Shown here: in pieces, positions 37,870-45,904 of the stretch
Numbering within the stretch: the first letter of the stretch is position 1
Layout of the letters: every line of letters begins with the position of its first letter
Notes under the pieces: generated by a model
What the model was told of the DNA's origin: nothing
The model's database searches: none
The model's input: only the letters and a program-made list of their open reading frames with translations
Program-made: the position numbers and the translations under genes
Assembly (NCBI GenBank): GCA_945952105.1
Contig: CAMFGZ010000002.1
Span: 62,001 to 126,000, forward strand
Source of the DNA: an uncultured Rhodospirillaceae bacterium
Lineage (GTDB): Bacteria > Pseudomonadota > Alphaproteobacteria > Reyranellales > Reyranellaceae
Direction of reading: 5' to 3'
DNA length: 64,000 nucleotides

Positions 37870-39139
37870 CTATTTCCTCCACCGCGGCAACCAGCAGCCT
37901 GAGGCCCTGCGCGAAGTCGGAGAGGTCCATCGCTTCGTCGGGATTGTGGCTGCCATGATCGTTGCGAATGAAGATCATGGCGGTCGGCACGCCCATGATG
38001 CCGAATACCGCCGCGTCGTGCCCTGCCCCGCTTGCCATCGGCAGTGCGGGAATGCCGAACTCCTTCGCCAGCCGTTCGAGCCGCGTGCGGTGTTCGCGGT
38101 CGATCGGGCCCGGCCTGGCGTTGGTGAAGGCACCGAGATCGATCTCGACGCCGCGGCGCTCCCCGATTTCGCGCGCGACCTCGCGCAGCCGGCGGTCGAT
38201 GGCGAGCAGCACCTCGTTGTCCTCGCTGCGGATGTCCATCGAGAACCAGACCTCGCCCGGAATCTTGGTCATCGTGTGCACGGCGGTGTCGGTGTGAAAC
38301 TGTCCGACGGTGCAGACGAGATCCTTGCCAGCCGCCTCGTGCTCCAGCCACAGGGCCTCCAGCCGAGATACGAATTCGACTCCGGCCATCACCGCATCGT
38401 TGCGCGACAGCCTCGGCTCGGCGCCGGCATGGCCGTAACGGCCGACGATGTGCGGCGTGCGATAGCGCAGATTGCCCCGAATGCCGGTGACGATCCCCAC
38501 CGGCAGTCCGCGATCAACCAGCACCGGTCCCTGCTCGATGTGAAGCTCGAGGAAGCAGGCGATGCGCGCGGGATCGAGCTGGCGCTCGCGAGCACGGATA
38601 CGGTCGGGTGCGAAGCCCGCCTCTTTCATGTGCTCGGCCAGCGTCCGGCCGGTATCGGGACGCCGGCAGGCATCGAGCGCCTCCGGCTCCAGCAGGCCGA
38701 AGGCGGCTCGGCTGCCGATATAGGGCGCGGGGAACCACGACAGCTCCTCGGCGCGCACGCCCATCACCGTGATGTCTCGCTTCGGCCGGCGCCCGGCGCG
38801 GTGCCAGCGTGCCAGCATCGCCATGCCGGCGACCACGCCCGCCGCACCGTCATAGTTTCCGCCCTCCGGCACCGAGTCGAGATGGGAGCCCGTCATGATG
38901 GCCGGCAGCGAGCGGTCCTGACCCGGCAGGGTCAGGTAGAGATTGCCGGCGGCATCGATGCGCTTCTCCAGGCCCATCGTCTGGCCGATGCCTTGCATCA
39001 GCTCGTGCGCCATCTGCTCGCCCTCGCCGTAGGACGCTCGGGTGACGCCGAGGCGGCCCCTGGAATGAGCCCGTAGATGCTCGAACCACTGGCCTGCCAG
39101 GGCCGATTCGATGTCGATATCGCGGTGGAGTTCGGTCAT
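37859..39139 (-). CDS. M20-family allantoate amidohydrolase / N-carbamoylase-type hydrolase
   Basis: The 426-residue zinc peptidase-like enzyme belongs to the hydantoinase/carbamoylase family that includes allantoate amidohydrolase (AllC) and ureidoglycine and carbamoyl-amino-acid hydrolases. Metal and active-site motifs are TGSHLDSVPEGGNYDG, EELSWFP, ELHIEQGPVL and the late ASGAGHDAAVF. In this setting, with allantoinase-like and ureidoglycolate lyase genes, allantoate is the most likely substrate. The ATG at 39139 is chosen; an upstream start at 39172 would lie inside the operator. It is divergent from the PuuE-importer operon. Confidence 0.88.
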   Translation of the reverse strand: MTELHRDIDIESALAGQWFEHLRAHSRGRLGVTRASYGEGEQMAHELMQGIGQTMGLEKRIDAAGNLYLTLPGQDRSLPAIMTGSHLDSVPEGGNYDGAAGVVAGMAMLARWHRAGRRPKRDITVMGVRAEELSWFPAPYIGSRAAFGLLEPEALDACRRPDTGRTLAEHMKEAGFAPDRIRARERQLDPARIACFLELHIEQGPVLVDRGLPVGIVTGIRGNLRYRTPHIVGRYGHAGAEPRLSRNDAVMAGVEFVSRLEALWLEHEAAGKDLVCTVGQFHTDTAVHTMTKIPGEVWFSMDIRSEDNEVLLAIDRRLREVAREIGERRGVEIDLGAFTNARPGPIDREHRTRLERLAKEFGIPALPMASGAGHDAAVFGIMGVPTAMIFIRNDHGSHNPDEAMDLSDFAQGLRLLVAAVEEIDAA

Positions 39140-39153
39140 GGGCCTGCCGCCAG

Positions 39154-39182
39154 TTGGTAAAATTATGTGCACATAACGTCAA
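39154..39182 (-). promoter_or_regulatory. candidate promoter of the amidohydrolase-gntR unit
   Basis: On the minus strand TTGACG (39177-39182) and TACCAA (39154-39159) are 17 bases apart, and the first palindromic operator occupies exactly the spacer between them. That placement suits repression by the GntR protein. Visual match only. Confidence 0.33.
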
Positions 39183-39195
39183 GAAATGTGCACAT
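39163..39195. promoter_or_regulatory. paired palindromic operators ATGTGCACAT in the divergent promoter
   Basis: TTATGTGCACATAA (39163-39176) is a perfect 14-bp palindrome, and ATGTGCACAT (39186-39195) repeats its 10-bp core. The centres are 21 bp apart, two helical turns, so two dimers would bind the same face. They lie in the 72-base gap between the amidohydrolase and the first PuuE-like gene, which must contain both promoters. The sequence type fits FCD-GntR regulators such as the one encoded at 37132. Confidence 0.8.
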
Positions 39196-39211
39196 CCTGT
39201 CGGAGGAAGAC

Positions 39212-40126
39212 ATGCAAGGCGTGAGCCAGACGCGCGACCTGGTGGGCTATGGCGGTACACCGCCGGCCTGGAAACTCCCCGGCAACGCCCAGCTCGCCGT
39301 GTCGATGGTGGTCAACTTCGAGGAAGGTGCGGAACTGGCCGTGAGCGACGGCGACGCGCAGGCCGAGAGGATTTCCGAGGTGGTCAGCGTGGTGCCGCCC
39401 GGCCGCTGGGACCAGGGCAACGAGCAGATCTTCGCCTACGGCATGCGCGCCGGGATCTGGCGCATGCTGGCCGCACTGGAGAAGCACCGGCGCCCCGCCA
39501 CCTTCTACATGTGCGGTCGAGCGGTCGAACGCCTGCCACAGGTCGCCCGGCGCATCGTCGAGGCGGGCCACGAAGCCGCCTGCCACGGCTGGCTCTGGCG
39601 TCCGCATGCCGATTACACCGACCGGGACGGCGAATTGAGCGATATCCGGCGCTGCGTCGAGGTCATGGAAAAGGCCACGGGGCAACGCCCCACGGGCTTC
39701 TTCTGCCGAGGCAGCGAGAGCCGCGAGACGCGGTCGATCCTGCGCGAACTGGGCTTCGGTTACGCCAGCAACGGCTTCGATGACGACCTGCCTTACTGGG
39801 ACAGAACCGACGCGCAACGTCCGCTGCTCGTCCTGCCCTACGCGCTCGACAGCAACGACATGAAGTTCTTCCATCCCAACGGCTTCGTGCGCGCCGACGA
39901 GATGGTCGACTACGTGCGCGACGCCATCGACATGCTGCTGGAGGAAGGCGAGGCCGGCCATCCAAAGCTGCTGAACATCGGCTGGCACCTGCGCATCGCC
40001 GGCCGACCTGGCCGCTTCGCCGCCTTCAAGCGCGTGCTCGCCCTGCTCGATTCCTACGGTGAAAGACTGTGGATCGCGCGGCGCGACGAGATCGCCCGAT
40101 CGTGGCGGGAGCAGTTTCCGGCGTGA
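39212..40126 (+). CDS. PuuE-like polysaccharide-deacetylase-fold amidohydrolase (allantoinase type), divergent paralogue
   Basis: This ~304-residue NodB-fold protein matches the PuuE allantoinase family (RDLVGYGGTPP start, VVNFEEGAE, EAACHGWLWRPH, PTGFFCRGSESRETR, LPYALDSNDMKF, NIGWHLRIAGRPGR). It is clearly more divergent than the two copies at 44560 and 45901; for example GWHLRIAG replaces GLHxRLIG. It may therefore act on another cyclic imide or N-carbamoyl substrate. GGAGGAAGAC precedes the ATG at 39212. It leads the plus-strand ureide operon beside the operators. Confidence 0.86.
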   Translation: MQGVSQTRDLVGYGGTPPAWKLPGNAQLAVSMVVNFEEGAELAVSDGDAQAERISEVVSVVPPGRWDQGNEQIFAYGMRAGIWRMLAALEKHRRPATFYMCGRAVERLPQVARRIVEAGHEAACHGWLWRPHADYTDRDGELSDIRRCVEVMEKATGQRPTGFFCRGSESRETRSILRELGFGYASNGFDDDLPYWDRTDAQRPLLVLPYALDSNDMKFFHPNGFVRADEMVDYVRDAIDMLLEEGEAGHPKLLNIGWHLRIAGRPGRFAAFKRVLALLDSYGERLWIARRDEIARSWREQFPA

Positions 40127-40183
40127 GCAGCCCGCCGTTGGTTGGCATGCCCCTTGCGTTTGCCCGCTGAGGAGGCGGCACGG

Positions 40184-41278
40184 TTGCAAAATACACTGAC
40201 AAGCAAGGCGGCGCGCGCGCTGGACGTCGAGGATCTGAGCGTCCGCTACGGAACGTCGACCGCCGTCGACGGTGTCACGCTCGCCATCGAGCCCGGAGAG
40301 GTCGTGGCTCTGCTGGGACCCTCGGGTTGCGGCAAGACCACTCTCCTGCGCGTCATCGCGGGCTTCGTGCGCCAGGCCGCCGGCCGCGTCCGCGTCGATG
40401 GCTCGGTGATCGACCATCTGCCGTCAAACCAGCGCAACATCGGCATCGTCTTCCAGAACTACGCCCTCTTCCCGCACATGACGGTCGCGGAGAACGTGGC
40501 CTACGGCCTGCGTGCTCGCGGCAATCGCGGACCAGAGGTCCAGGCCCGGGTTTCGCGCTTCCTCGATACCGTCCAGCTGGGCGCCTTCCACCAGCGCCTG
40601 CCGCGCCAGCTCTCGGGCGGCCAGCAGCAACGCGTGGCGCTCGCCCGTGCGCTCGCCATCGAACCGTCGATCCTGCTGCTCGACGAGCCCTTCGCCGCCC
40701 TCGACCGCAATCTGCGCCTGGACATGCAGATCGAGATCAAGCGGCTGCAGCGTACGCTCGGCCTCACGACCATTCTGGTGACGCACGACCAGGACGAGGC
40801 GATGAGCGTCGCCGACCGCATCGCCGTCATGAACAAGGGCAAGGTGGAGCAATTCGATACGCCGGTCGCGATCTACGACCGGCCGCAGACGCTCTTCGTC
40901 AACGGCTTCATCGGCACCACGAATCTGATGAACGGCAAGATCTCCTCCCTCCGTAACGGCACGGCGACCGTCGCGCTGGATGCAGGCGCCAGCCTCGACT
41001 TGCCCGCGCCGGACGGCGTCGGTCTCGGGGCTCCCGTGCTCATGTCAGTCCGGCCCGAGCAGCTCGCTCTCTCCGCCGCTCCCGGCCCGGATACCTGGAA
41101 GATCGAGCCCGGACTTGCCCTGCCGATCGGCGCGCAACTCGTCCACGAAGCGCGCACCGTCGACGGCACGTTCCTGAAGATCATCGAACCGCGCCGCACG
41201 TTCATGACCGGGGCTCCCCGCGCCTACTGCACCCTGGCCGCCGATGCGCGTCCCACCCTGTTCCCGCGTCCCACCTGA
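40184..41278 (+). CDS. polyamine/thiamine-type ABC transporter ATP-binding protein (PotA-like)
   Basis: This ~364-residue ATPase has Walker A GPSGCGKTT, VFQNYALFPHM, LSGGQQQRVALARAL, LLLDEPFAALDR and VTHDQDEAM, followed by a TOBE domain, as in PotA/FbpC importers. The start chosen is TTG at 40184 (MQNTLTSK), preceded by GAGGAGGCGG at suitable spacing; a TTG at 40142 is also open but lacks a site. It energises the permeases at 42364 and 43238. Given the neighbouring enzymes the cargo may be a ureide (inference); PotABCD systems normally carry polyamines or other small cations. Confidence 0.9.
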   Translation: MQNTLTSKAARALDVEDLSVRYGTSTAVDGVTLAIEPGEVVALLGPSGCGKTTLLRVIAGFVRQAAGRVRVDGSVIDHLPSNQRNIGIVFQNYALFPHMTVAENVAYGLRARGNRGPEVQARVSRFLDTVQLGAFHQRLPRQLSGGQQQRVALARALAIEPSILLLDEPFAALDRNLRLDMQIEIKRLQRTLGLTTILVTHDQDEAMSVADRIAVMNKGKVEQFDTPVAIYDRPQTLFVNGFIGTTNLMNGKISSLRNGTATVALDAGASLDLPAPDGVGLGAPVLMSVRPEQLALSAAPGPDTWKIEPGLALPIGAQLVHEARTVDGTFLKIIEPRRTFMTGAPRAYCTLAADARPTLFPRPT

Positions 41279-41297
41279 CAACCACGGAGACACATCC

Positions 41298-42317
41298 ATG
41301 ATCAGCCGCAGACACCTGCTCGCAGGCGCCACCGCCCTCGGGGGCGCCTCGCTCCTTCCCTCGATCGCCCATGCAAAAGGCAGCGTCGCCGCCGCCATCT
41401 ATCCCGGCACCTGGGAGGAGGCGTTTCGCGCCATCGTGGCGCCCGCGCTGAAGAAGAAGGACAGTGTCGACCTCGAGCTGCAGCCCCTTTTCGCCGTCGA
41501 CCAGGTCGCCAAGGCGAAGGCCGCGCGCGGTGCGCCGCCGTTCGACGCCTTCGTGCTCGATCCCGGCCCGCGCATTACCGCCATCCAGGACGGCCTCTTC
41601 GACAAGATCGACGTCAAGAAGATCCCCAATGCCTCGAAGCTGCCGGCCGGTCTGGTCGACGAATGGGGCATCGGCGTCAACGCGCAGGTCGTGGGCATCG
41701 CCTACAATCCCAAGAAGGTGCCCGCTCCCAAGGGCTGGAAGGACCTGTTCAGCGATCCATGGGTCTCGCGACTGGGCATCACCGGCTTCCAGACCACGTT
41801 CGGCACGGTGTCGCTGATCGAGATCGCAAAGGTGTTCGGCGGCTCGGAGACCAACGTCGAGCCGGCGCTGGCCGAGCTGAAGAAGGTGCTGCCCAAGATC
41901 GCCGCCGTCGGCCAGCCCGCCGCCATGCCGGGACTCTTCCAGCAGGGCCAGTGCGACGTGATCTACACGAACACCCAGACCGTCGCGACGCTCAAGGGCC
42001 GCGGCGTCGACATCGAATTCGTGAAGCCCGAGACCGGCGCCATCACCTTCCTCACGACCCTGCACATCGCCAAGGGCGCCGCGGAAGTCGAGAACGCCTA
42101 CAAGTACCTCGACCTGGTTGCCGGAAAGGAAGTGCAGGAGGCTCTCACCAAGCCGCCCTACAACTTCATCCCGGTCAACAAGGACGTGCCGGTCCCGTCC
42201 TACCTGCCGATGAAGAGCCTCGACGAGATGTCGACCTACGTCCGTCACGACTGGGCGAAGATCAACCCGCTGCGCGCGGGCTGGATCGAGAAGTTCAACA
42301 AGGAAATGGCGAAGTGA
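41298..42317 (+). CDS. periplasmic substrate-binding protein (PotD/iron(III)-type), Tat-exported
   Basis: The 339-residue binding protein has a twin-arginine signal (MISRRHLLAGATALGG, cleavage near IAHAKG). Family 1/6 features follow: YPGTWEEAFRAIVAP, GIAYNPKKVPAPKGWKDLF, GLFQQGQCDVIYTNTQTVATL and a C-terminal DWAKINPLRAGW. CGGAGA lies 8 bases before the ATG. It sits between the ATPase and the first permease, and its stop is followed by a large palindrome. Ligand identity is unknown; ureide, amino-acid or polyamine are options. Confidence 0.9.
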   Translation: MISRRHLLAGATALGGASLLPSIAHAKGSVAAAIYPGTWEEAFRAIVAPALKKKDSVDLELQPLFAVDQVAKAKAARGAPPFDAFVLDPGPRITAIQDGLFDKIDVKKIPNASKLPAGLVDEWGIGVNAQVVGIAYNPKKVPAPKGWKDLFSDPWVSRLGITGFQTTFGTVSLIEIAKVFGGSETNVEPALAELKKVLPKIAAVGQPAAMPGLFQQGQCDVIYTNTQTVATLKGRGVDIEFVKPETGAITFLTTLHIAKGAAEVENAYKYLDLVAGKEVQEALTKPPYNFIPVNKDVPVPSYLPMKSLDEMSTYVRHDWAKINPLRAGWIEKFNKEMAK

Positions 42318-42331
42318 TTTCAGCTTTTGCC

Positions 42332-42400
42332 GGGGGCGCGCCACTCCAGTGGCGCGTCTTTTCATGAGCCTGGAACGCGCCACTGGAGTGGCGCGCCCCC
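42332..42400. repeat. nested palindrome: 26-bp perfect inverted repeat whose arms are themselves palindromic
   Basis: The arm at 42332-42357 and the arm at 42375-42400 are exact reverse complements over 26 bases, around a 17-base loop that contains the permease ATG (42364). Each arm also folds alone, as CGCGCCACT / AGTGGCGCG around two bases. The RNA could thus form either one 26-bp hairpin or two smaller ones. The first arm follows the binding-protein stop by 14 bases; the second arm lies inside the start of the permease reading frame. Confidence 0.93.
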
Positions 42401-43245
42401 CGCGAGCACTGAAGCTCGCCGAGTGGCAGCTCGCGCTGCCGCTCGCGCTCGCCTTCGCATCGATCTTCCTGGCACCGCTCCTCATGCTGGTCGGCGTCAG
42501 CTTCTTCAACGACGACAAGATCAGCCAGCCGGGCTTCGGCCAGTGGGCCAAGTTCCTCGGTGATCCCTTCAACTATAAGGTGATCGCAGACACGATGCTG
42601 CTCGGCCTCAAGACGGTTTGCGCCACCATCGTCATCGGCTATCCGCTGGCCCTCATCTATCTCGACGCGTCGCCACGCCTGCAGAAGGTGCTGACCTTCA
42701 TCATCGTCATGCCGCTCCTGCTTTCCGTGGTGGTCCGCACCTTCGCCTGGATCGTGGTGCTGGGCCGCGAGGGAGTGGTCAATACGCTATTGCTCCAGCT
42801 CGGCATCATCTCCGAGCCGCTGCGCCTGCTGCAGACCGAGCTCGGTCTCGTGATCTCGCTGACCCAGATCGAGATGCCGCTGATGCTGCTGCCGTTGATC
42901 AGCGTGATGTCGCGCCTCGACCCCAACCTGCGCGACGCCTCGTCCGCCCTCGGCGCCTCGCGCTGGCGCACCCTCTTCACCGTAATCGTACCGCTCAGCA
43001 TGCCGGGTCTGGTCGCGGGTTGCCTGCTGGTGTTCGCCAGTTCGACCACCGCCTTCATCTCGCAGACCGTGATCGGCGGCGTCCGCCTGATCTACCTGCC
43101 GCTGCTGATTTGGCAGCAGTCGCTCGTCGTCTTCAACTGGCCCTTCGCCGCCGTGGTGTCGCTCACGCTGCTGGTGTCCGTGCTGACGGTGGTGAGCGCG
43201 CTGTCCTATATCGGCCGCCGCTCCGGAGGCTACGTCCATGGGTAG
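42364..43245 (+). CDS. ABC transporter permease (PotB type)
   Basis: The permease has about 293 residues and six hydrophobic segments (LALPLALAFASIFLAPLLMLVGV first) and the EAA-type loop LRDASSALGASRWRTLFTV. The start is uncertain: the ATG at 42364 lies in the loop of a large palindrome and lacks a Shine-Dalgarno, and a GTG at 42349 is inside the left arm. The codons of the right arm add RATGVARPP to the N-terminus, which is not part of the family core. Overlaps the next permease by 8 bases. Confidence 0.88.
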   Translation: MSLERATGVARPPRALKLAEWQLALPLALAFASIFLAPLLMLVGVSFFNDDKISQPGFGQWAKFLGDPFNYKVIADTMLLGLKTVCATIVIGYPLALIYLDASPRLQKVLTFIIVMPLLLSVVVRTFAWIVVLGREGVVNTLLLQLGIISEPLRLLQTELGLVISLTQIEMPLMLLPLISVMSRLDPNLRDASSALGASRWRTLFTVIVPLSMPGLVAGCLLVFASSTTAFISQTVIGGVRLIYLPLLIWQQSLVVFNWPFAAVVSLTLLVSVLTVVSALSYIGRRSGGYVHG

Positions 43246-44059
43246 GCGTCGCAGCATCGGCGATCTGTCCTACAGCCTCGTGATCGGCACGCTGGCGGCG
43301 CTGGCGCTGCTCATCATCGTAGCGCCGGTGGCGATCGTGTTGACGACCTCCTTCACCGAGGGGCGGTCGCTCAAGTTCCCCCCGACCGGCTTCTCGCTGC
43401 AATGGTACGAAGCGCTCTTCGATGCCTCGCAGTCGCGCCAGATCCATCGCGCCGTCTACAACTCGCTCGAAGTGGCAGCCTGGTCGACGGGCTTCGGTAT
43501 CCTCTTCGGCAGCATGGCGTCGCTGGGGCTTGCGCGCAGCCGCCACAGGCTGGCGCGCGCGGCCGATGGCCTGTTCATGTCGCCGCTCGTCCTGCCCGGC
43601 CTCACCTTCGGCCTGGCGGCGCTGATGTACTTCACCCTGATCGGCTTCCGGCCGTCGCTGAACCTGATCATCGCCGGCCACATGATCGTGACCGTGCCGT
43701 TCATCATTCGCACGACATCCGCCAGCATCTCCCAGCTCGATCCGGCGCTGAACGACTCCTCGCAGAGTCTGGGGGCGAGCTGGTTCTACACTATGCGCCG
43801 CGTCACCCTGCCGCTGATCACGCCTGGCATCTTTGCCGGTGCGTTCCTCGCCTTCATGGCCTCGATCGACAACGTGCCGGTGTCGCTGTTCCTGTCGACC
43901 GCGCGCACCGACATGCTGCCCATCCGCATGTGGGGCATGATGGAATCCACGCTCGATCCGCGCATCGCCGCGGTGTCGGGCGTATTGATCGCCGCGGCCT
44001 TCCTGTTGATGCTGATCATGGAATGGACGGTGGGACTGACCCGCCGCATGCGCGACTGA
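43238..44059 (+). CDS. ABC transporter permease (PotC type)
   Basis: This 273-residue permease pairs with the PotB-type subunit. Hydrophobic helices begin with LVIGTLAALALLIIVAPVAIVL, and the EAA loop is LNDSSQSLGASWFYTMRRVTLP. CCGGAGG sits 8 bases before its ATG and lies within the end of the upstream permease gene, which it overlaps by 8 bases. The four importer genes are thus ATPase, binding protein, permease, permease, followed directly by the ureidoglycolate lyase gene. Confidence 0.92.
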   Translation: MGRRRSIGDLSYSLVIGTLAALALLIIVAPVAIVLTTSFTEGRSLKFPPTGFSLQWYEALFDASQSRQIHRAVYNSLEVAAWSTGFGILFGSMASLGLARSRHRLARAADGLFMSPLVLPGLTFGLAALMYFTLIGFRPSLNLIIAGHMIVTVPFIIRTTSASISQLDPALNDSSQSLGASWFYTMRRVTLPLITPGIFAGAFLAFMASIDNVPVSLFLSTARTDMLPIRMWGMMESTLDPRIAAVSGVLIAAAFLLMLIMEWTVGLTRRMRD

Positions 44060-44072
44060 CGAGGACCCGCCA

Positions 44073-44546
44073 ATGGAACTCATCCCCCAGCCCCTCACCA
44101 AGGAAGCCTTCGCCCCCTTCGGCGATGTGATCGACGTGCCCGACGCCGCCGGCCGCACCTACTACGAGGATGCTCTCGGCAACCTGCGCCCGACAGCGCA
44201 TGCAAGCCTCTCGGTCAGCATGAAGGCCGAAACGCCGGACCGGCCGCTGCGCAGCGATTACATGGAGCGCCACGAGTTTTCCTCCCAGACCTTCATGCCC
44301 CTCGATGTCGAGCGCTGGCTGATCGTCGTGGCGCCGCATGCCGCTGCCGGCGGCCCCGACGTGAGCGGCATGAAGGCCTTCGTCGCCACCGGCAAGCAGG
44401 GCGTCACCTACCGGCCCGACACCTGGCATCACGGCCTCACCGTGCTCGACCGGCCGGGCCGCTTCGCCGTCTTCATGTGGCGCGACGGCGGCAAGGGCGA
44501 CGAGGAGTTCGTGCCGGTGCCCCCCTTCACCGTCCGCATTCCCTGA
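44073..44546 (+). CDS. allA: ureidoglycolate lyase
   Basis: AllA splits ureidoglycolate to glyoxylate and urea, the last step of allantoate use. The 157-residue cupin-fold protein begins ELIPQPLTKEAFAPFGDVID and has the family stretches SVFRA-like TAHASLSVSMKAE, HEFSSQTFMPL and TWHHGLTVLD. The length and the histidines of TWHHGL are as expected. GAGGA lies 7 bases before the ATG. Its presence between the importer and two PuuE copies is the clearest sign that the operon handles ureides. Confidence 0.9.
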   Translation: MELIPQPLTKEAFAPFGDVIDVPDAAGRTYYEDALGNLRPTAHASLSVSMKAETPDRPLRSDYMERHEFSSQTFMPLDVERWLIVVAPHAAAGGPDVSGMKAFVATGKQGVTYRPDTWHHGLTVLDRPGRFAVFMWRDGGKGDEEFVPVPPFTVRIP

Positions 44547-44559
44547 TCCGGAGTTCATG

Positions 44560-45483
44560 ATGCCTTACGAAGTGCGCCGCGATTTCATCGGCTACGGCGC
44601 CAATCCGCCCGATCCGAAATGGCCCAACGGGGCGCGCATCGCGGTGAACTTCGTCATGAACTACGAGGAGGGCTCGGAGCCTTCGATCCAGGACGGCGAG
44701 GGTCATACCGAGATTGGCCTCAGCGACGCGGCCGGCATGGGCCAGTCGATCCAGGGCCGCGATCTCGCGGCCGAGGGCCTGTTCGAATATGGCAGCCGGG
44801 TCGGCTTCTGGCGCCTGATGCGGCTCTTCCAGGAACGAAACCTGCCGATGACGATCTTCGGCTGCGGCCTGGCGATGGAGCGTAATTCCGAGGCCTCTGC
44901 CGCCATCGCCAAGTCAGGATTCGACGTCTGTTCGCACGGCTGGCGCTGGATCAAGCACTACGAGCTCGACGAGGCGACCGAGCGCGAGCACATCCGCAAG
45001 GCGATCGCCGCCATCCAGAAGATGACCGGCGAGCGGCCGCTCGGCTGGTACTGCCGCTATGGACCCAGCGTCAACACGCGCCGCCTCGTGGTCGAGGAAG
45101 GCGGCTTCCTCTACGACAGCGACTATTACGGCGAGGAGCTGCCCTTCTGGCTCACCGTCGACGGCAAGCCGCAGCTCGTCGTGCCCTACTCCGTCACCAA
45201 CAATGACGGCCAGTTCGCCGCCTCGATCGGCACGTCGGACCAGTGGTTCTCCTTCGTGCGCGACGCTTTCGACATGCTTTACAAGGAAGGCGCCACACAG
45301 CCCAAGATGATGTCGATCGGCCTGCACATGCGCCTGATCGGCCATCCCTCGCGCGCGGTCGGCCTGCAGCGGTTGCTCGACCATATCCAGAAGCACGAGG
45401 GGGTCTGGGTGACCCGCCGTCTCGACATCGCGCGCCACTGGATCAAGACCCATCCCTATCCGGGCAAGGGCCTCAATGAGTGA
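44560..45483 (+). CDS. puuE: PuuE-type allantoinase (polysaccharide deacetylase fold)
   Basis: The 307-residue protein matches PuuE, the metal-independent allantoinase of purine catabolism in Pseudomonas: RRDFIGYGANPPDPKWPNGARIAV (in pieces), MNYEEGSEPS, YGSRVGFWRLMRLF, DVCSHGWRWI, GWYCRYGPSVNTRR, YDSDYYGEELPFW and MSIGLHMRLIGHPSRA. It opens the hydantoin ring of allantoin to allantoate. The ATG at 44560 has GGAG at 6-base spacing; an ATG one codon earlier is the alternative. It aligns without gaps, most residues identical by eye, with the copy at 45901. Confidence 0.88.
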   Translation: MPYEVRRDFIGYGANPPDPKWPNGARIAVNFVMNYEEGSEPSIQDGEGHTEIGLSDAAGMGQSIQGRDLAAEGLFEYGSRVGFWRLMRLFQERNLPMTIFGCGLAMERNSEASAAIAKSGFDVCSHGWRWIKHYELDEATEREHIRKAIAAIQKMTGERPLGWYCRYGPSVNTRRLVVEEGGFLYDSDYYGEELPFWLTVDGKPQLVVPYSVTNNDGQFAASIGTSDQWFSFVRDAFDMLYKEGATQPKMMSIGLHMRLIGHPSRAVGLQRLLDHIQKHEGVWVTRRLDIARHWIKTHPYPGKGLNE

Positions 45484-45485
45484 CC

Positions 45486-45558
45486 TTTGTCATCCAGAGC
45501 ATCGCGAGGGATCCTTCGGGTCACAGCAAAGGTCCCTCGCTGCGCTCGGGATGACAGG
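45486..45558. repeat. imperfect inverted repeat (MITE/REP-like intergenic element)
   Basis: GTCATCCAGAGC...GCGAGGGATCC on the left mirrors GGTCCCTCGC...GCTCGGGATGAC on the right (about 67 bp, a few mismatches and one gap). The TGTCATCC / GGATGACA termini and AGCGAGGG cores resemble an intergenic repeat seen in many proteobacterial genomes. It fills the gap between the second PuuE gene and the 109-aa ORF and could form a long hairpin in the message. Confidence 0.72.
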
Positions 45559-45574
45559 GTGTACAGTTGCGGCC

Positions 45575-45904
45575 ATGGCCCCCGTGATCCTGGTGCGTGA
45601 CTGGAAGCAGACCGAAGCAGCGCTTCAGGCGGCGCGTGTTTCCGGGACAGCTCCCGTCCTGGTGACGCCTGAGAACGCGGCCGCGATTTATGGCGCGGGC
45701 TATCTCGGCGCCCTGCAGACGCGGGCGCGCGAGGAATTCCCCGACGTTCCGTTCACGCTGATCGTCGATTGCGGCGACACGCCGGGTTATGCGCTGGCCT
45801 GCCTGCGCGCCGGCGTGAGCCGGATCTCGATGGCCACGCACAACGACAAGATCGCCGACATCGCCCGGAAAATGGGCGCCGAACTGGTAAGGAGACCTTC
45901 ATGA
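45575..45904 (+). CDS. conserved-looking 109-residue protein of unknown function in the ureide operon
   Basis: The product begins MAPVILVRDWKQTEAALQAAR. Alternating strands and helices (LVTPENAAAIYGAG, FTLIVDCGDTPGYALACLRAG, RISMATHNDKIADIARKMG) suggest a small alpha/beta domain resembling half of a TIM barrel, with no signal or membrane segment. I do not recognise the family. The start is the ATG at 45575 just after the repeat. Its TGA overlaps the ATG of the third PuuE gene (ATGA), so it is translated with it and probably assists the same pathway (inference). Confidence 0.75.
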   Translation: MAPVILVRDWKQTEAALQAARVSGTAPVLVTPENAAAIYGAGYLGALQTRAREEFPDVPFTLIVDCGDTPGYALACLRAGVSRISMATHNDKIADIARKMGAELVRRPS

